A stretch of 64,000 bases of DNA from Tetranychus cinnabarinus (GCA_022266195.1 WHVY01000003.1:4588001-4652000), one strand, 5' to 3'. Shown: positions 1-15,300, numbered from the stretch's first letter. Numbers and translations: made by a program. The notes: generated from the letters alone by a model not told the origin.

Positions 1-50
1 TCATTCCATCTCATCAAATTAAAACAAATCACAGTAAAACTTTTATAACC

Positions 51-66
51 TTTATTAATATTTATT
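51..66 (-). terminator. Poly(A) signals of the MPDZ-like gene
   Basis: Two AATAAA hexamers read on the minus strand (TTTATT at 51-56 and 61-66 on the plus strand). They lie about 315-325 nt beyond the stop codon at 378-380, a normal 3' UTR length for this window. No other gene is visible between 1 and 377; the plus-strand open frame at 253-447 overlaps the 3' UTR and last exon and looks like chance. Confidence 0.5.
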
Positions 67-377
67 TGTTTCATGTTGTCTTTTTTCCAACAGATAAATG
101 CATAAATTGTATTGGATTGGGTTGCATCTTTAAAGGAAAGAATCAATAAGATTGATTTAGTTTTGTACAGAGATGAAGGAGACAACGCAAAAAATTGATG
201 ATCATGATTTAATTATGGCACCGATTGATTCAATAATCTTAATTTACTTGGATTGCAAATTGATTTATCCCACACCATCTTTTTTCTTTGTCCTCTTCAC
301 GAGATAACTTTTAAAAACAAAAATGGTGCAAAAATGTCGTATTTTGTTTGTTTCAAAACAATTAAAGATAAAAACTT

Positions 378-3300
378 TCAGTTGCTCACAATAGTAAGCT
401 CAACATTTCCTGAAACATTTTTAAGTAATTCAACGGCTTCCTCATGAGTAACATCTTCTAAACTTTTATCGTTAACAGCAACAATCTGGTCTCCTTGGTT
501 TAATCGTCCATCTTCAGCGGCAGCTCCTTTATCAAAAATAGTTTTCACATAAATGGGAAAGTCTCCATGAGGGCTTCCTTTACCACCGACAATACTGAGT
601 CCTAAGCCTTCATTACCTTTCCTCAGCATTATAACTTTACGAATAGGACTGAAATAAAAGAAAATAAATATTAATAAATAAATCATTTACAGTCATAAAA
701 TACTAAATACAAAACTCTACACTAAATTATTTAATCTAATATTTTATATCGTTAACTCATTGCGGATTCACTAATGCGATCATTAGTTAGGCTTTAATAT
801 CTTTAGTTGATATGTGAGTACAGTTTGAGGATTAGTTTAATTAATAACTAAGTGAATCACTAAATTACAATTGGTGCGTTTTTCTGGGATCGCCTCAATA
901 GCGGAATTGATGGTAAAAACGGCTTTAAGTTACCTTTTCAATGTTTACTGTTTATATATGGCAGCATGAGAGTAAAAATTGAATCAACACGTAAAGATTA
1001 ATAATGATTTAAAAGAATAATAGCAATTATGGAAAATGGTTGAATTATGTTTTGCAATACTTACTCTGATTCAGAACTTTCATCAGATTTATTAACAGAA
1101 CTAGCATTTTCTCCGCTATGACTTAAACGGATTCCTGTTTTCAATCTTCCGATTTTCATAACAATTTTACCCATAGTTGTCTGTAAAAAGATAAGTTGAA
1201 AAAAGGTGAGAAATTGAATGAAATATTAACTTGTACGCAAAATGCCAACCTTAAGAATTGCAGCTGCATGTTCATGAGTTGCATTCCTGAGATCATTTTC
1301 ATTAACTTGAAGTATATGGTCTCCCTGAAGCAATCTACCGTCCGCTTCAGCAACTCCACCTTTTACAACTTCGGAAACATAAACACCAGGACCATTTTTA
1401 CGTCCAACAATACTTAAACCAAGTCCTTTGCCCGGTTTTTTGAACAATTCAATGTTCATTATTTCATAGAGATCAGTGTCGGAAGAGTGAGACTCTTCTC
1501 GATAGACAACCATACGTATTATGGAAGGAGTTTGTCGCAGTGATGCAATGGCTTGTTCATGAGGAGCATTTCGAAGGTTCTCATCGTTCACTTGAAGTAT
1601 TACATCTCCTGGTTTTAATCTACCATCAAAAGCCGCTGCCCCATCAGGATAAACTTCATGAATGATAACAGCGCCCTGAAAAAGAGTAGAAAATTAAAAA
1701 AATGAGAAATCAAGATCTTAAATCAAACGAAAGATGGTGAAAATGAAGAGTTGCAGGATTATTGATGACACTAACCAGTGGAGTATCAGAACCTCCGACG
1801 ATACTCAGGCCAAGACCCATTTTCTTTTTTGCTATTTCCACGATGGTTTCTCGACCTGGGATAATTTCACAGGTTTTTGGATCAACCATGGTAATTTCCT
1901 CGTCGGTGATTGGAGAGGCCAAGTCTTTTCCGTGATGGAAAAAAGAATGAGTGGGATGACAATGGGTGGAGGTGGAGGAGGAAGAGGAGAGGTCCAAATT
2001 TTTGTTGTACATTTTGTTGGATTTAAAATCGATTGTTGAACTGCCCAAAGGAACAACTTGTCCGTTATTATTACCAGAGCCCGAAACGGGATTACTCAAA
2101 ACTGAGTTTTTTTTATGATGGCCTGATTTCTGGCTAGTATTGTAATTGTTTAAATTAATGCTCTGCTTGTTATTATCATTATTATTAGAGGTACCATTGG
2201 AGTGACTTGTGAGTAGAGTGTTATTATTATTGTTTACAGGGTTAACTGAGTGTTGGTAACTATCGTGCATAGAGCTTTGTTTGTGCTTCAAGTGATTGGG
2301 CTTAGGCGGTGGTAAGGGAGGAAAACCTGTGATGTGAAATGAAAAAAAATACAAATAAACAAATAAATTAAGAAAAAATAAAATAAATAATAAATAATCA
2401 ATTTTTTCAACAAAATTTACATGCAAAAAATGTGATTTAAGAAAAAATTGTTATTGTTGAACATTTTTAGCAAAAAATAAACAATAAGTGTGTATTTAAA
2501 AGTGAACGTGAAGGTGATGAGTTAATTGTGAGTGTGTGATCATTAATCACAGGAAAATAATCAACTAACTGTTGAAAATGAATAATATATAGCATGTACA
2601 GATTCATAAATATAAACCTTATTGAAAAAAGTAATAGAAACTAAATCTGCAAACATGTAACCATAAATTAAACTCATGTTTCAATTATAAAAATCGCGAA
2701 GATTAAATCGACGGTAAAAACAATTGACCTGACCACAAGTAATTAGAAAAAACAACTCCAAATTGCCAAACTCTTAATGGGTTAATAAAGTCTATCTTGA
2801 ATGAGATGCACATTGTAACAATAAAGGTTAAACAGTACAAGGAAATTATTCTATCAACCAACAAATTGTTATCACAAATTCATTTCAAGTCAATCTGAAT
2901 ACTGGAAACGTCTAGAAATGTCTCAATGTCTATTTGTTACTAACTCTAGTGAATTAGGTCTAATTAATAACTGTTTTTGTTATTTATATCTGTTAGTTTG
3001 GTTGAATATTGATACTCACTTTGTTAAGGCTGCGATGAAAGACTCGAGGCATGCATTTAATGATTAAACAAAACGAGGATTATCTTCCGACCGGTGCCAT
3101 AGGCATGGTTAAATTTGGTAAATTAATCAAATTATCATTTGTGGTATTGGTTCAATGTTAATATGTGTGTTATGCAAGTTAGAAGAAGAAAAGAAAGATA
3201 AAGAAGAGAAGAAGAGATACAGGGAAAGATAGAGGTTCTAAAGAAGAAAGGTGAGAAAATAAAGGTTTTGTTTGTCTTAAGCACACAGGTCAGGAAGAAT

Positions 3301-6300
3301 TAAGTTCATTTAATTTGAAGCATTATTAAATTATAATCATTTTAAGATTGATCACATTTAACGTTAAAATAAAAGCTAAACACATGAGGCAACAAATTTA
3401 TTCAAAATGGTCGCCATCTATTAATGCAAAATAAAATTAGGATTATCTATTCACCGCTAACATTTCAACAAGGTGAGAATATCATTTTTTTTATAACATT
3501 TCATCTAGTTAATCAATTCTTTAAAGGTTTTCATCTTTATTATCATATTTAAATGAGTAAAACTAATGAAATTTAATTAGAAAATGAAACTCTTTAATCT
3601 TGTGCTTTCATGAATATCATCTCCATTCAATTAACAGCAGGAAAAACAGCTTATAATCTCAACCTATGGTAAACTGTGCATCAATCTATACCTCTGTTTT
3701 CATTATTGTTTGGTTGATTAGAATAATCAAAGACCATGAATTATGGACTTAAATTTGTTGCCTTAAATGTTTCTATAAGTGTGATTATCATTAATATTTA
3801 TAAAGGTTAATATGGTGAATAAGTGTTACAGACAGTTTACTATGAAAAGGCAAAGTCAGATGAAATAATCTAATGTTAGACTCTAATGCTCAGCTGATGA
3901 GACTAAAAACCAATCATTATTGGCAACAATGATTCACTCCATTACTACAGGGAACAGTTTCAAACTGTAACTTACAAGCTTACAGTTATATTTTGAACTG
4001 AAACTTGTTTCACCGATACTTCAGCCTTTTTCAATGTGAACTGACTGGAAGAATATAATTTTAGCATTAAGGTGTTAACTTTTGATAAGCGAGTAAAGTG
4101 CTTTATGAATTAATTGTTGGTCTAACAAGGTGATCGGAATATAAAGCTTAACAGTAACTACTTGTGGATCAAATCGCTCTGATTATAATCTATAATAATG
4201 ATAATCATCTCGATGTTTGAATTGTTTTGTTCAATAAGTTGAAGAGAGAACAAAAAGGTAACGGTAAATAATGTAAGTAATTTAACAATGAGGACAAATT
4301 TGATTGATTGCTAAGCAAAGATCTTAACATTGACAAGGTGACTTGTTATAACAAATATTTGAAATAAAAGAGTACAAAAATAACAAAGGAAATTATAATA
4401 AAAGCTTGAGCAATGTTAATGTGCTTCTCATTGTGATTGAGTTTCATGTAAATTGTAATCTAGAGTTAAATGTGCATTGGAAGGAATTGAAACATCTAAA
4501 TATTAAAATTAAGATGAATGTGTGTTGTTAAGGATAATTGCGATTAAGACAATTAAAGCTAGTTTTAAAATATCATTGATAGCAAGACATGAAAATTGCA
4601 AGCAAATCTACTGTTAATTTATTATTAATATAACTTCAAGTGTACAAAAAGCACAGCTATAAACTATAAGTTGAAGGGATTGGCAAAATGGAGTGGCATT
4701 GAAACTAATTTAATAACAATTAGGAAAGCAGCCTTAATGTGATTTAAATCACAATTCAAGTTGAAACAATTGATAGCAAGAGTTAAATGGGCATTAGTCA
4801 ATTAAAATAACTAGAGCATCTCTCGCTAATCAAGGCTCAAGCGATCTAAATGATTAATATAAATCTAGAAATTACTTTTTTGTTCTCTTGTTTGAATGAT
4901 TTGAAAAAAACAATAAACAAAACAAAAACTGGTAACAAATTGTCAATAGTTTGTTTTTGTATTGATTAAGAATAACAATATTGAACTGATTTAATCTTGT
5001 TCATGTTTAACCTGAGAGAGTAAAAATAATCTGACTTAATCGATAATCATATACAACTTACTTTGATCTTTCTTTGGATCACTTTGAGCTATTTCTTCGC
5101 CTGGTTGAGCTAATACTTGATCAGGTCGATTTGAAACTCGATGTGGTTTGGCAACAATAATCGATAAAAGTCCTTCAGCGTTTTTAAGGGTTGACGCAGC
5201 CTTTAATCAATCAAGAAGAAAAAGAGAAGAAAAAATTAACCAAAGTTGATCAATAAATTAGTCGATAAAAGTCAATCAAATGATACTAACAGTATCATAA
5301 TCTGCTCCAACCAGATCAGTTTGATTTACACAGAGGATCATATCACCAACAGCTAATCCTGCTTGTTCAGCTGGACTTGATTCCTGAATATCAGAAATGA
5401 AAACTCCTCTACCAAGTTCAGTGTGTTTCCCTTCAATAATCATAATTCCCAGACCAGAAGCTCCCTGAAAATGAAGAGAAAAAAAAGTTATTAATAAAAC
5501 AATCAATAACTAACCAATAAACAAGATTCAGTTCAACAAGTTACCTTTCGTACAGTTACAGTTCTGACTCCATGGAATTTATTGTACTTCTCCTGAAGCG
5601 CCTCTTCCTCTAAATGGACGGGAAATTGGATCACTTCTTTAACAGCCATTTCGTCTAAGGCACCTTCTCGTCTAAAATCACCATAAAACAAGATAAAGGA
5701 TTAATGATGTTGAAAGAGTATAAAATCAATCAATCAAACTGAACATGAGATAAAATGGAGAAAAATAAATCACAGTAAAGAACGAAAAGTAAATTATTTT
5801 TCCTTTACAGTCTTTGGATTGACTTTTTTTTATCCAATTCAATTGGGTTGTTTCTATGATTCAAGGACTCTAGTGATAAAATAATATCTGAAAAGCTGAT
5901 CAACATTCTGGATGGAAAGAAAAATAAATATCATTCATCAAAACAAATGTTAGCCTGACAATCTCAATGGTCATCAACTTTCAACATGGTTCACAGATTT
6001 CACTGACTATTCATGAAACAGACAAATGAACAAATTATTTTGTTGTCTCCAGTTTTTATCCTTTTGCTTTGATCTTTCAATATTTTTGGAAACACTTTAT
6101 TGAGTACCTTAAGAGGACCATCTTGAAAACTGGTCCAGGCAAACTTTTAATTGCGGCTGAAGCATTGAGATGACATCTTCCATGGAGTACAACACCGTTT
6201 ACCTGTGATTAAAAGAAATTAAGAAAACAATCGTTAAATGAATAATTTGATACTCTTTTCTAAAGTCAACTTGAGTTCAAGTTTTACCTCTAATATTTCA

Positions 6301-9300
6301 TCAGCAACCTTGATTCGTCCATCTTTAGCTGCAGCTCCTTTTGGATGTAATCCAACGATGAAAACACTCATCTTGTTACGATCACGGTTACCTGCAAGGC
6401 TTATTCCTAATCCAGTTGCTCTTTTAACTAAATCAACAATTAATATTTCACCACCAAGTTGCCCATAACGTTTATTTGCCTTCTCTGTCATTGTAATGCA
6501 CATTTTGTTTTTTATTTGTCAGAAGATAAACAACGATAAATCAAGAGCATAAAACAAAAGAGGAAATCCGTAAAAGTTTCATGATGGTAGCAATGTTGAT
6601 GAAGGTAATGATGAAGATCACCAGGATAATGAATAAACAAGATTGGAGGAGAAATAAAAAAAGAAAAGAACAAATTAGAAGATTGTTAAGGAGAAAAAGA
6701 AAAGAATTTCTGGATTTCTGTTTGAGATGAAGTAAAAAACGAAACTGGCCGCGATTGTCAATCTAAATGATTGGTGTTAACAATCACAATGATCATAGTT
6801 ACAAGGCTAATATTGGTATGAATGAAAAGAGTAAAGCTAATAATAAACTTGGGCCAGAATGATGTCTGCATTACCCAAATAATCCGGATTGTTGTTGGGC
6901 ATTTCTGTTTCAATTTGATCAACGAGAAAATAAAATAGGTATGAGATGAAGATGAACAAACAGAATACAAAAGATGAAGGGAAAGACTCAATAGACAGAT
7001 AGGAGAATAGAGAGAAAGAAAGAGTTAAAAGTGAAGATAAGAAAGAAGATGAAAGGGAAAGGAGAAAGAGAAAGTGAGAGGAAGAGGTAATTGGGTTGGA
7101 TCGATAATGGGTGGTGTATCACTTGAATGGTGAGAAGCGTTAGTAGATTCAAGTAGTAGGCAAGAAATGAATTGAGAGGAGAATAAGAAGTTGAATTGAA
7201 TCAAGAATCATCAGCTTCTGGTTGGACATTGATTGTTGGTTGAAAAGTGTTAAAACCATTTACTCCCACTGAATAGATATCATGATAATCGTAATCTTGC
7301 TGCATGAAACTTGCTCTTCAAGATGATCAGAGAAGAGGATCTTCTCAATAATAATAAAGAAAAGGATGACAAATATAATAACAAGCTTTCAGGGATAAAA
7401 AGGTAAAAAGTATAAAAGTGATGAAGTAGTAGATGATATGAATATGAATACGATGATGATGATGATAAAGGTAAGGTATGCTTCTGATACAAAGCTTTTT
7501 ATTCACCAATAAAAAAGGTAACTCTGGCTACTATTAACAGCTTTGTCAACATTGGGTTTTTTTACACAGATTTAACTGTTATTAAGTTAAATTTAGCTTT
7601 AAATTATCCATTGATTACTGATATGACAGACATGAGGATTTGGTATTTCAATTGATTATATTTACCAAATAGTGTAAGATCATCAAAATTGATGGGATTG
7701 GAAATTTGTTCACTCATTTTGTTCACTTGAACTGGCATTTCATTAAAGGTTATCCGTAAGTTTCATTGTTAACTTTCAATTTGCATTCAATTTGTAATCA
7801 CAGTTTTACATAAAAGATCAATCTTGTGAAGATACATCTTTTATTTTTGCTGATTTTGTTGTCTTCTTGTTGATCACATTTTACTAAAAGATGAGCACAA
7901 TGACTAGTAACTTAACTATTTGACATTATGTTGTCTGATAGACAATACACAAGTGATAATATCCATTAATCAAAACACAATTAATCAACAGTTCAACATG
8001 GTTAATGAAGGGGAAAAAGCAAAGACTCATGCAAATGTGTATACACACTGTTGGTTAATTAGATGAATGAAAAATTGTGTTGATAGTGAGAGAGGAATCA
8101 TGATAAAATGAAGAAAGTGAAACAGAGTTGCGTCAATTTGAAAAGTGGTTCAAATGGTAAGGCGCATGTTGTTCAGCATCATCATCACCATGATGAAACA
8201 AGGAACAGAAAAAAAAGTTAACCCAAAATTTTACACAAATTCTGAGCATTAGAAAATTGTAAATTATTCTTTGTTCCCTTCAAACTATCATGCATTTATG
8301 GTGAAACCTTTTGTTTTCAAAGCAAAGTAAAAACAATGAAATTGACAGTTGAAGTCAATTTTAACCCAATAAAACAAAAAGTGATGAGTATTTTTAAAAT
8401 GCTCATCAAATGCCTAACTTGATAGAAATGATATTTATTTGATTGTTTCAAACTTAAATAAACTGTCAATTTAAACAATTGATTCAACCTTTGATTACTT
8501 TGGTTACTGTTAAACCAGAATCATTTTAACAATAACCAGAAATTACACTTGAAATGAATGCTTCAAAGGCTTTCCTCTAAAATGAAAAACAAATTTAATA
8601 AAACCAAACGAGATCAATTCATATCAAGATAATCAAAAGTAATTATGACTAATTAATTAAGTTCCATGTCGGTTAATAACGGTCTAAGGATAAAATTAAT
8701 AGTCGATTATCTTAATCAATCACAGGATGATATGGAACTGATATGCATTTTAAGCTAGCAGTCATTGAGGGTAAGAAACGGAAAGACTGAAAATTTAAGG
8801 TTACAGGAAGATATGAGAATAATGAATTCACCATGGATTTATCGATTCTTGATTCATTAACTTGAACAAAAAGAATCTTTTACATAATCAAAGAGCGAAA
8901 TGTTAAGGCAATAAATTGGTGACATTAAAACATGATTAACATTTTTTATTTTTCCTTTTCTGATTGATAGCTAATTAGATAGTTAATTTGCTAGGAGTTG
9001 ATGATTAAGATGATTTATCTTTAATATGAATGGGAAATAAACTGCAACCATGATACATAATAAGATCATTATTCTTGAAATTATTACAAATATGTTTATG
9101 ACAGTGATTACCCTTGATTTTCAAGTCTCTTCATCACGGCCGGATATATACTTACAATTAAGTATGTTATTATTGATTTGATGATGTTTATAAGCAACAA
9201 TGTGTTTTTATTCATCAATTTTATCATCAATTTCATCATCAGTTTGATTGATTCAGACAGCAATTTGTGCGGTAAATCACGCAAATTGTTTCACAGTCAA

Positions 9301-12300
9301 TTGTTTACTGATGAGTATTTATGATGAAATTTTCAATCTTTTCAATGCCACTTCAATGTAATCAATTTCAATGATTTGATCACAATTTTATCATGTGAGA
9401 AATTAATTAACTCTTGATTGAATGGGAATCAAATTAAGTTACAGTTGTTTATTTAGTCTCAAAAGCACATAAAAAATAATAATGAAAGTTAAAAAGTAAC
9501 AACAATTTCATTATTATTTGGCACTGTTTACATGATAATGTTTTCTTGGAATTAATTCCAAGAAATTCTTAATGATTCTTATGATAACTAAATCAATGTC
9601 AATGTCAAAGTCTCATTGAAAAGTAAACACAATCATTTGGATAACCAAATGTTCAATTCAAAGTAATACAATTGTTTAATTACTGGTCAAAGTGTGGTAA
9701 ATTGGATAAAATGAACGGTAAAATTTATTATGAAATCAGTAATTTGATGAATAATTAACAACCATTAGACAATTAGACAAGTAACTTGATAGGCAAATTG
9801 TCATTAAGTTGTTTTTTTGTTCAAATTGAAATGTTTATTTTTTGCCTGCAACTGCTGAGTTAACATGAAGATTCAATTGTTCACACAAATCTGGGTAATC
9901 TATTTTGACTTTGCTTTTGTAACGTAAATACAATCAACAATTTCAATCGATATCAAGATTCTTTGATTAAATTACATATTCATGAATTTATATTAAAATA
10001 ATAGACAAGCTAAATCATTACAATCAACACAAAAATAACGTTAAGTCAGATTTAGTCTAGTAATAGTTAATCAATATACAATTGTTAAAAGAGCACAAAT
10101 CATTGCGTTGTTAACTGGAAGTCAAGTTAAACCTTTGCTATATTAAAATAGATTGCTATCAAAATCATTACAATAATCTAAATAGTGAATGTTACCAGTG
10201 ATTGATACTTGTGTTTAATATTTGAGATTTATTTTGCTTCGAATTGGTTTAAAAAATAATAAAATTAGTAACCGTAAAATGTGTTTAATGGTTGAAATAA
10301 CAAATATGCATTGATATGATGATTCTTGCTGATTTATCTGATCACATAATCAATGGGAATGGAATGATATTTCTGGTTTTATCAATTGTTTTGTTGATCA
10401 GTCAAGTTTACAAAAAGAGATGAATTAGGATTGATAAACTGTGAAATGGTGAAGTGTATTCGGATGCCGAGAACATGCTCAGGAAATAATAATGGCTTGA
10501 AAGGAGACAATCAATTGATTAAAAGTAATAGACAAGACGATGTGTCAGTAAGTCTTTCATGTAATTAGATTTTTCTAGTTGAAATATTAGACCCTTTTAA
10601 CATTGATAATCAATAAAAGAGCAAGTAAATGAAAAAATAGGGTTGGGAGATAAACTGAAAAACAATATAATTGAAATCAATTCAGTTTATTTTCAGTTTA
10701 GTTTTCAGTTCAGTTTCTCATTCAATGAGAATAGAAACAAAACAAATGCTATTTTTTATTAACCTGAATCTGCTGATGTTTTTTTTCTGTATAAATTGAT
10801 CGATATATGAATAAATGTGAAAAAAGAGGAAAAAATAGTGAAATCGCTTTTTTGTAAAGCTTTACTTTTGTTGGTTTGATTGTTGCAAAAACACTCAATG
10901 AAAAGCTAGATTGAAATGGGTAAATCTTTGGTTAACCCAAATAAGTTTTTTTGTTTACTAATCCTCATTTGGATTAATAAACAAAAGATTAACCCAGATT
11001 AAATCATTTTGAAACATTTCAATGTATCTATTAAATTGGAGTAAAATTTTTGGGTTCTCATTTGATTGGTTACCTGAAAGTGTATGATGTAAACCAGAAA
11101 TAAAATTCAAATGTATTCAGTCAACAATCTAAACTTATTCAAGATGAATCCAATTTGCATGGAGATTGATTTTTTTTAAATCAAGTTAATGAATATACAA
11201 TTTATCGATTTGTATAAATGTCAAAGTTATAATCAAAATAGGGATTGATTGCACAAATTGATGAATAATGGTAAAAATTACTAAGTAAGAGTTGATCATC
11301 AATAATATCAAATTGTGATATGAAAGCAAATAATAATAAGAGATAACTTTCAATAGCAATTTACATCAATCCGGATTATTTGGTCAATATGAATGAATCA
11401 AAATAAATCAGTGACTTACTTAATGTGTAACCAAATTCATCCTCTTCTTCGTCAACTTCACCTGGAGCAAGTTTAATGTTACCAGCGCTCGTCCGGTCAA
11501 TCTGGTTAACAAAGAAAGATTTCAATTTAATTTTATTGTAAAGGGTGTTACACTTAACAGCCTGCAAATTAAAATGATAAGAATAAAATTGAGCTAACCT
11601 TTATCAAAAAAATTTGTTGATATCGATGACCAATGACCAATTGGTTTTGGTTCCTGTCTCTGGCGCTTCATTATCTGTGTTCATCTTCATCAATATCAAC
11701 AATTTTTTTTGATAAAGTTTAGCTCAATTTTATTCTTATCTTCTAAATTTGCAGGCTGTTAAGTGTAACACCCTTTATTAAATAGTCAACTTGAAGTAAA
11801 TTGATTTTTACCTCAACTCCTTTAGCCGAGAAAACCTTTCCTTTGGTATCTCTAACATTGATTTCCTCTTCTTCAGAGTCTGAGTCTTCAGTTGTTTCAG
11901 AGGCAAGAGAAACTGTTTTAGTTTTGGTCAATTTTTTAACAATAATTTCTTCCGATGGTTCATCGGGTTCGTCACTTTTAAATTGAGATGTTCGAGCAGC
12001 TTCAAGTTGAGCTTGATTTTCTTGAAGCGCTTCATCATCCAATCCAGGTTGAATGACTACTGGTGAAGGTGTCCTTGGCGGAATCCAACCTTCAAAGGGC
12101 CTCAATGATTCAGAGGTACTTTTGGGTAAAGAGGTAAGCTCTTCAGATCGTGTATTATCCCGTTCACTGAGACAATCTTCATCGGTTACCGAAGTTATTG
12201 CAGCAAGGGTAGCATTGGAAGATGTATCCACAGCTTCGGGTGCTTTTTGGGATGATGACAGTTCAACATCGTCCATCATTTCACGGGGCACTGGAAGTAA

Positions 12301-15300
12301 AGATTGTACAACAAATTTGATTGGATTTTGAGCACTTCTAATCACTTCAACGGCAGCATCATGGGTTGCTTCACGCAAGTCTCTACCATCTACTTCAAGT
12401 ATACGATCACCTCGCTTAAGAAGACCACTTTTGGCAGCCGGGCTTCCAGGAAGAATGTTTTTCACAAAAATACCACCAATTGAATGGCCTGGTGATAAGT
12501 TGAAAAGGTCAACTTTACCACCAACAATGGAGATGCCTAAACCTTGATCAGGTTCACGGGTTAATTCAATAGTTCGAGGTGAGCCCCACTGACGAGCCAA
12601 TGTTGATGAGCCACTAACGGTGGTCACACTTGAACTGGAAGTATTGCTATTTGATAAATTAATTGCTGAATGGCTTCGAGTTGCTAATCCTAGATAACCT
12701 AGTGTAAGCTCATTGGTAGGCACTTGTGGTTCTGAAATGAAACAAAATTAAACGTAGAAAAAAATATTGGCATGAAAAATTGTGAGTCGACAGAAAATTT
12801 CTTTAAATTAAAAGAGTTAACAGCTAAAGATATATCAACAGCAATTTAAAAATGTTTACTGAATGTAGAGCCATTTAAATTTGGCCATAAATTTCAATTG
12901 AAGATAATCAGATTCCTTGTTGATACACTTCAAATTCAGTTGATAACCTTCGTGAGTTAACTCTTTCAATAGATGGAAACATTCAGGGAGAAATTTACAT
13001 TAGTTTAAGTTTTCATTAGTCACAAATTAAAGGAAGAGAAATGGATGAAAGTTGAAATAATCAATTATTTAAAACAAGCCTTATAATTTAGAAGGAAGAC
13101 AAAAATTAAATTGAAATGTTAGTAAATTAGTCTGTTGAAAATTGAAAAGATATGCAAAAATGATATAAGCGTGAAAGAAATGAAAAAGAAGCGTTAAAAT
13201 GGTTTCAACTAAAATCTGTAGATCAATATTCAGGACTGAATAAAAGGGTCAGGAGTTGGCAATTTAGATGAATATATAGATATTTTGCCGCTAACCAGTA
13301 AACGAAACTCTTGAACATTTTTGCAAAACTTTTTCGGGTTTAGATAATTATATATAATTTTTGGATGATTAATTGTTGATTAGTACAGTTAGACAATATT
13401 ACAGGATGATTAATTCATTTTGAACCAAGATAACAACCTTGTGCTTTGGTTATTTCGGAGGAAGCACTTCTCGATATGGTACTGTTATTGAGCCAATCAA
13501 TTGTTTCAATCTTATTGGAAGATGAAGGTAATGAGTCAATTTCCGTCATTGTTGATGGACCTTGATGCTTAATTGAGATCTCAGGTGATGATGAATGAAC
13601 GTCCGGTGAATCAGATTTACTTTTGTCAAGTGAACAACAGGATTGTTTGGTATTTAATTGTGGACACGATGATTGAACTAAAGTATCCGATGAAATAAGA
13701 TTTTCCTCGGAGTCACTTTCACTTCTTCTTGATCCAAAATAGGGTGAACTTGAAACACAATGATAAAAAGACAATTAATCGAAATGAATGTAAAATGATG
13801 AAGAAAGATAAAATAATGAACAAAAAAAAGGTTTAAAAATAAAGACAAAAATATATTCCTAATAAATCGGAGCCTACCGATAATATTTAGGATATCTCCT
13901 GTTGGTTAGCAAATTGTGATTGGAATGGAATAGGAAAAAAGAAAAAGAGTATTGTTAATTGTTAATTAAGAGTTAGATTGGGTTGATGTAATTGTTAATA
14001 ACGTTATTTTCAGGTGAAATTATGTGAAAGGTCCTTAATGACAAGTTTGGTTAACATAATGGGGAAGCAAATGAAAAATGATGGTAAAATATTTTGGTTA
14101 AAGGATGACAAGTGAAGAGATAGAGAGAGAGAAAGGAAGATAGCAAAGGTAAAATAAAGAACAGGCTGATGAAGTTTTATGGATTCAATGAGGAAAATGA
14201 AAAGATGAATATTCTCAATAAATCTTATTGAAAAAGGATCAAGAATGTGGGAAGTGTGAGAAAGGAAAGAACGCAATGATCAGTAAAATTGAGAGACAGA
14301 GAAAAAAATGAAGCAATAAGAATCCTATCAAGAACAGTTAATAATAAGGTTATAAGTGAATTTGTGGATTGATTGGTGAAGGTGCAATGGATGATGATAA
14401 CAATGAAATAACAGGGGATCCAAATTAGATTAAAGTAATTTGTCCGCATTTCAATTGCCATGTAACTTGAGCTGGTGAGGTTGAATAATAATTCAATTAT
14501 TTAGATGTACCTGGGTGACGGTGTACGACGTATTAAAGCAAGTAATGGCGATTCTCGTCCTTTATTTGGCATTTGATTGTGCTGTAAAGCGAGTAAGGCT
14601 GATTGTTTGTGAACAGAAACATCTTCAGCAGGAACATATTTGAGACTGGGAAGAAAGAAAGAAATTAATTATTTAGTTTTCAATCCTTTTGTGAACAAGT
14701 GTACAAAATTGTTCAATAAGTTACCTTATATCTGTGCTTAATAACTGAGCTCGACGAAGTACTGCTCGAGCTTGTGAATTTGTGACATTTCGTAAACTTT
14801 CATTATTAATGGCAACTAAATAATCACCCAATTGAACTCGTCCATCTTTGTAAATGGCTCCATGATGAGCTAAAGCTTTGACAACAAGACCATTGATACC
14901 TCGATCAGCTAACTCTAATGTAAGGCCTGTAAAATGAAAAATAAAAAGGTAAAGTTTAATGGACAATGATAAAAAATGGACAATTTTCTGGTTAAATGGA
15001 CAATTGTTGGACATCTTTTGCCTTTTGCCTTAAAGAGTTTTGCATCGTTTATCAACTATTTGTGACGTTGAATGGTGTTTACAGTTGGATAAATGTTGGT
15101 CAATTATAAAGTTAACAGACATCATCTGATTGTGACAGTTTTCTTGGAATGCAATCCTTCAAGCTGTCCATTATTATGATAAAGTTCATTGGGCAATCAA
15201 AAAGTTCTTACCAAGCGGATCATTGCCTTTTCTGATTCTGATTGTTCTTTCCAAGGCTGAAGGTAATGGTAATATAACTGAAAGACTTGGGTCAATGTTT

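Noticed and set aside
1734..2056. Open frames on both strands overlapping the MPDZ Asn/Pro-rich exon
   Set aside because: They are shadows of the real frame, caused by repetitive codons.
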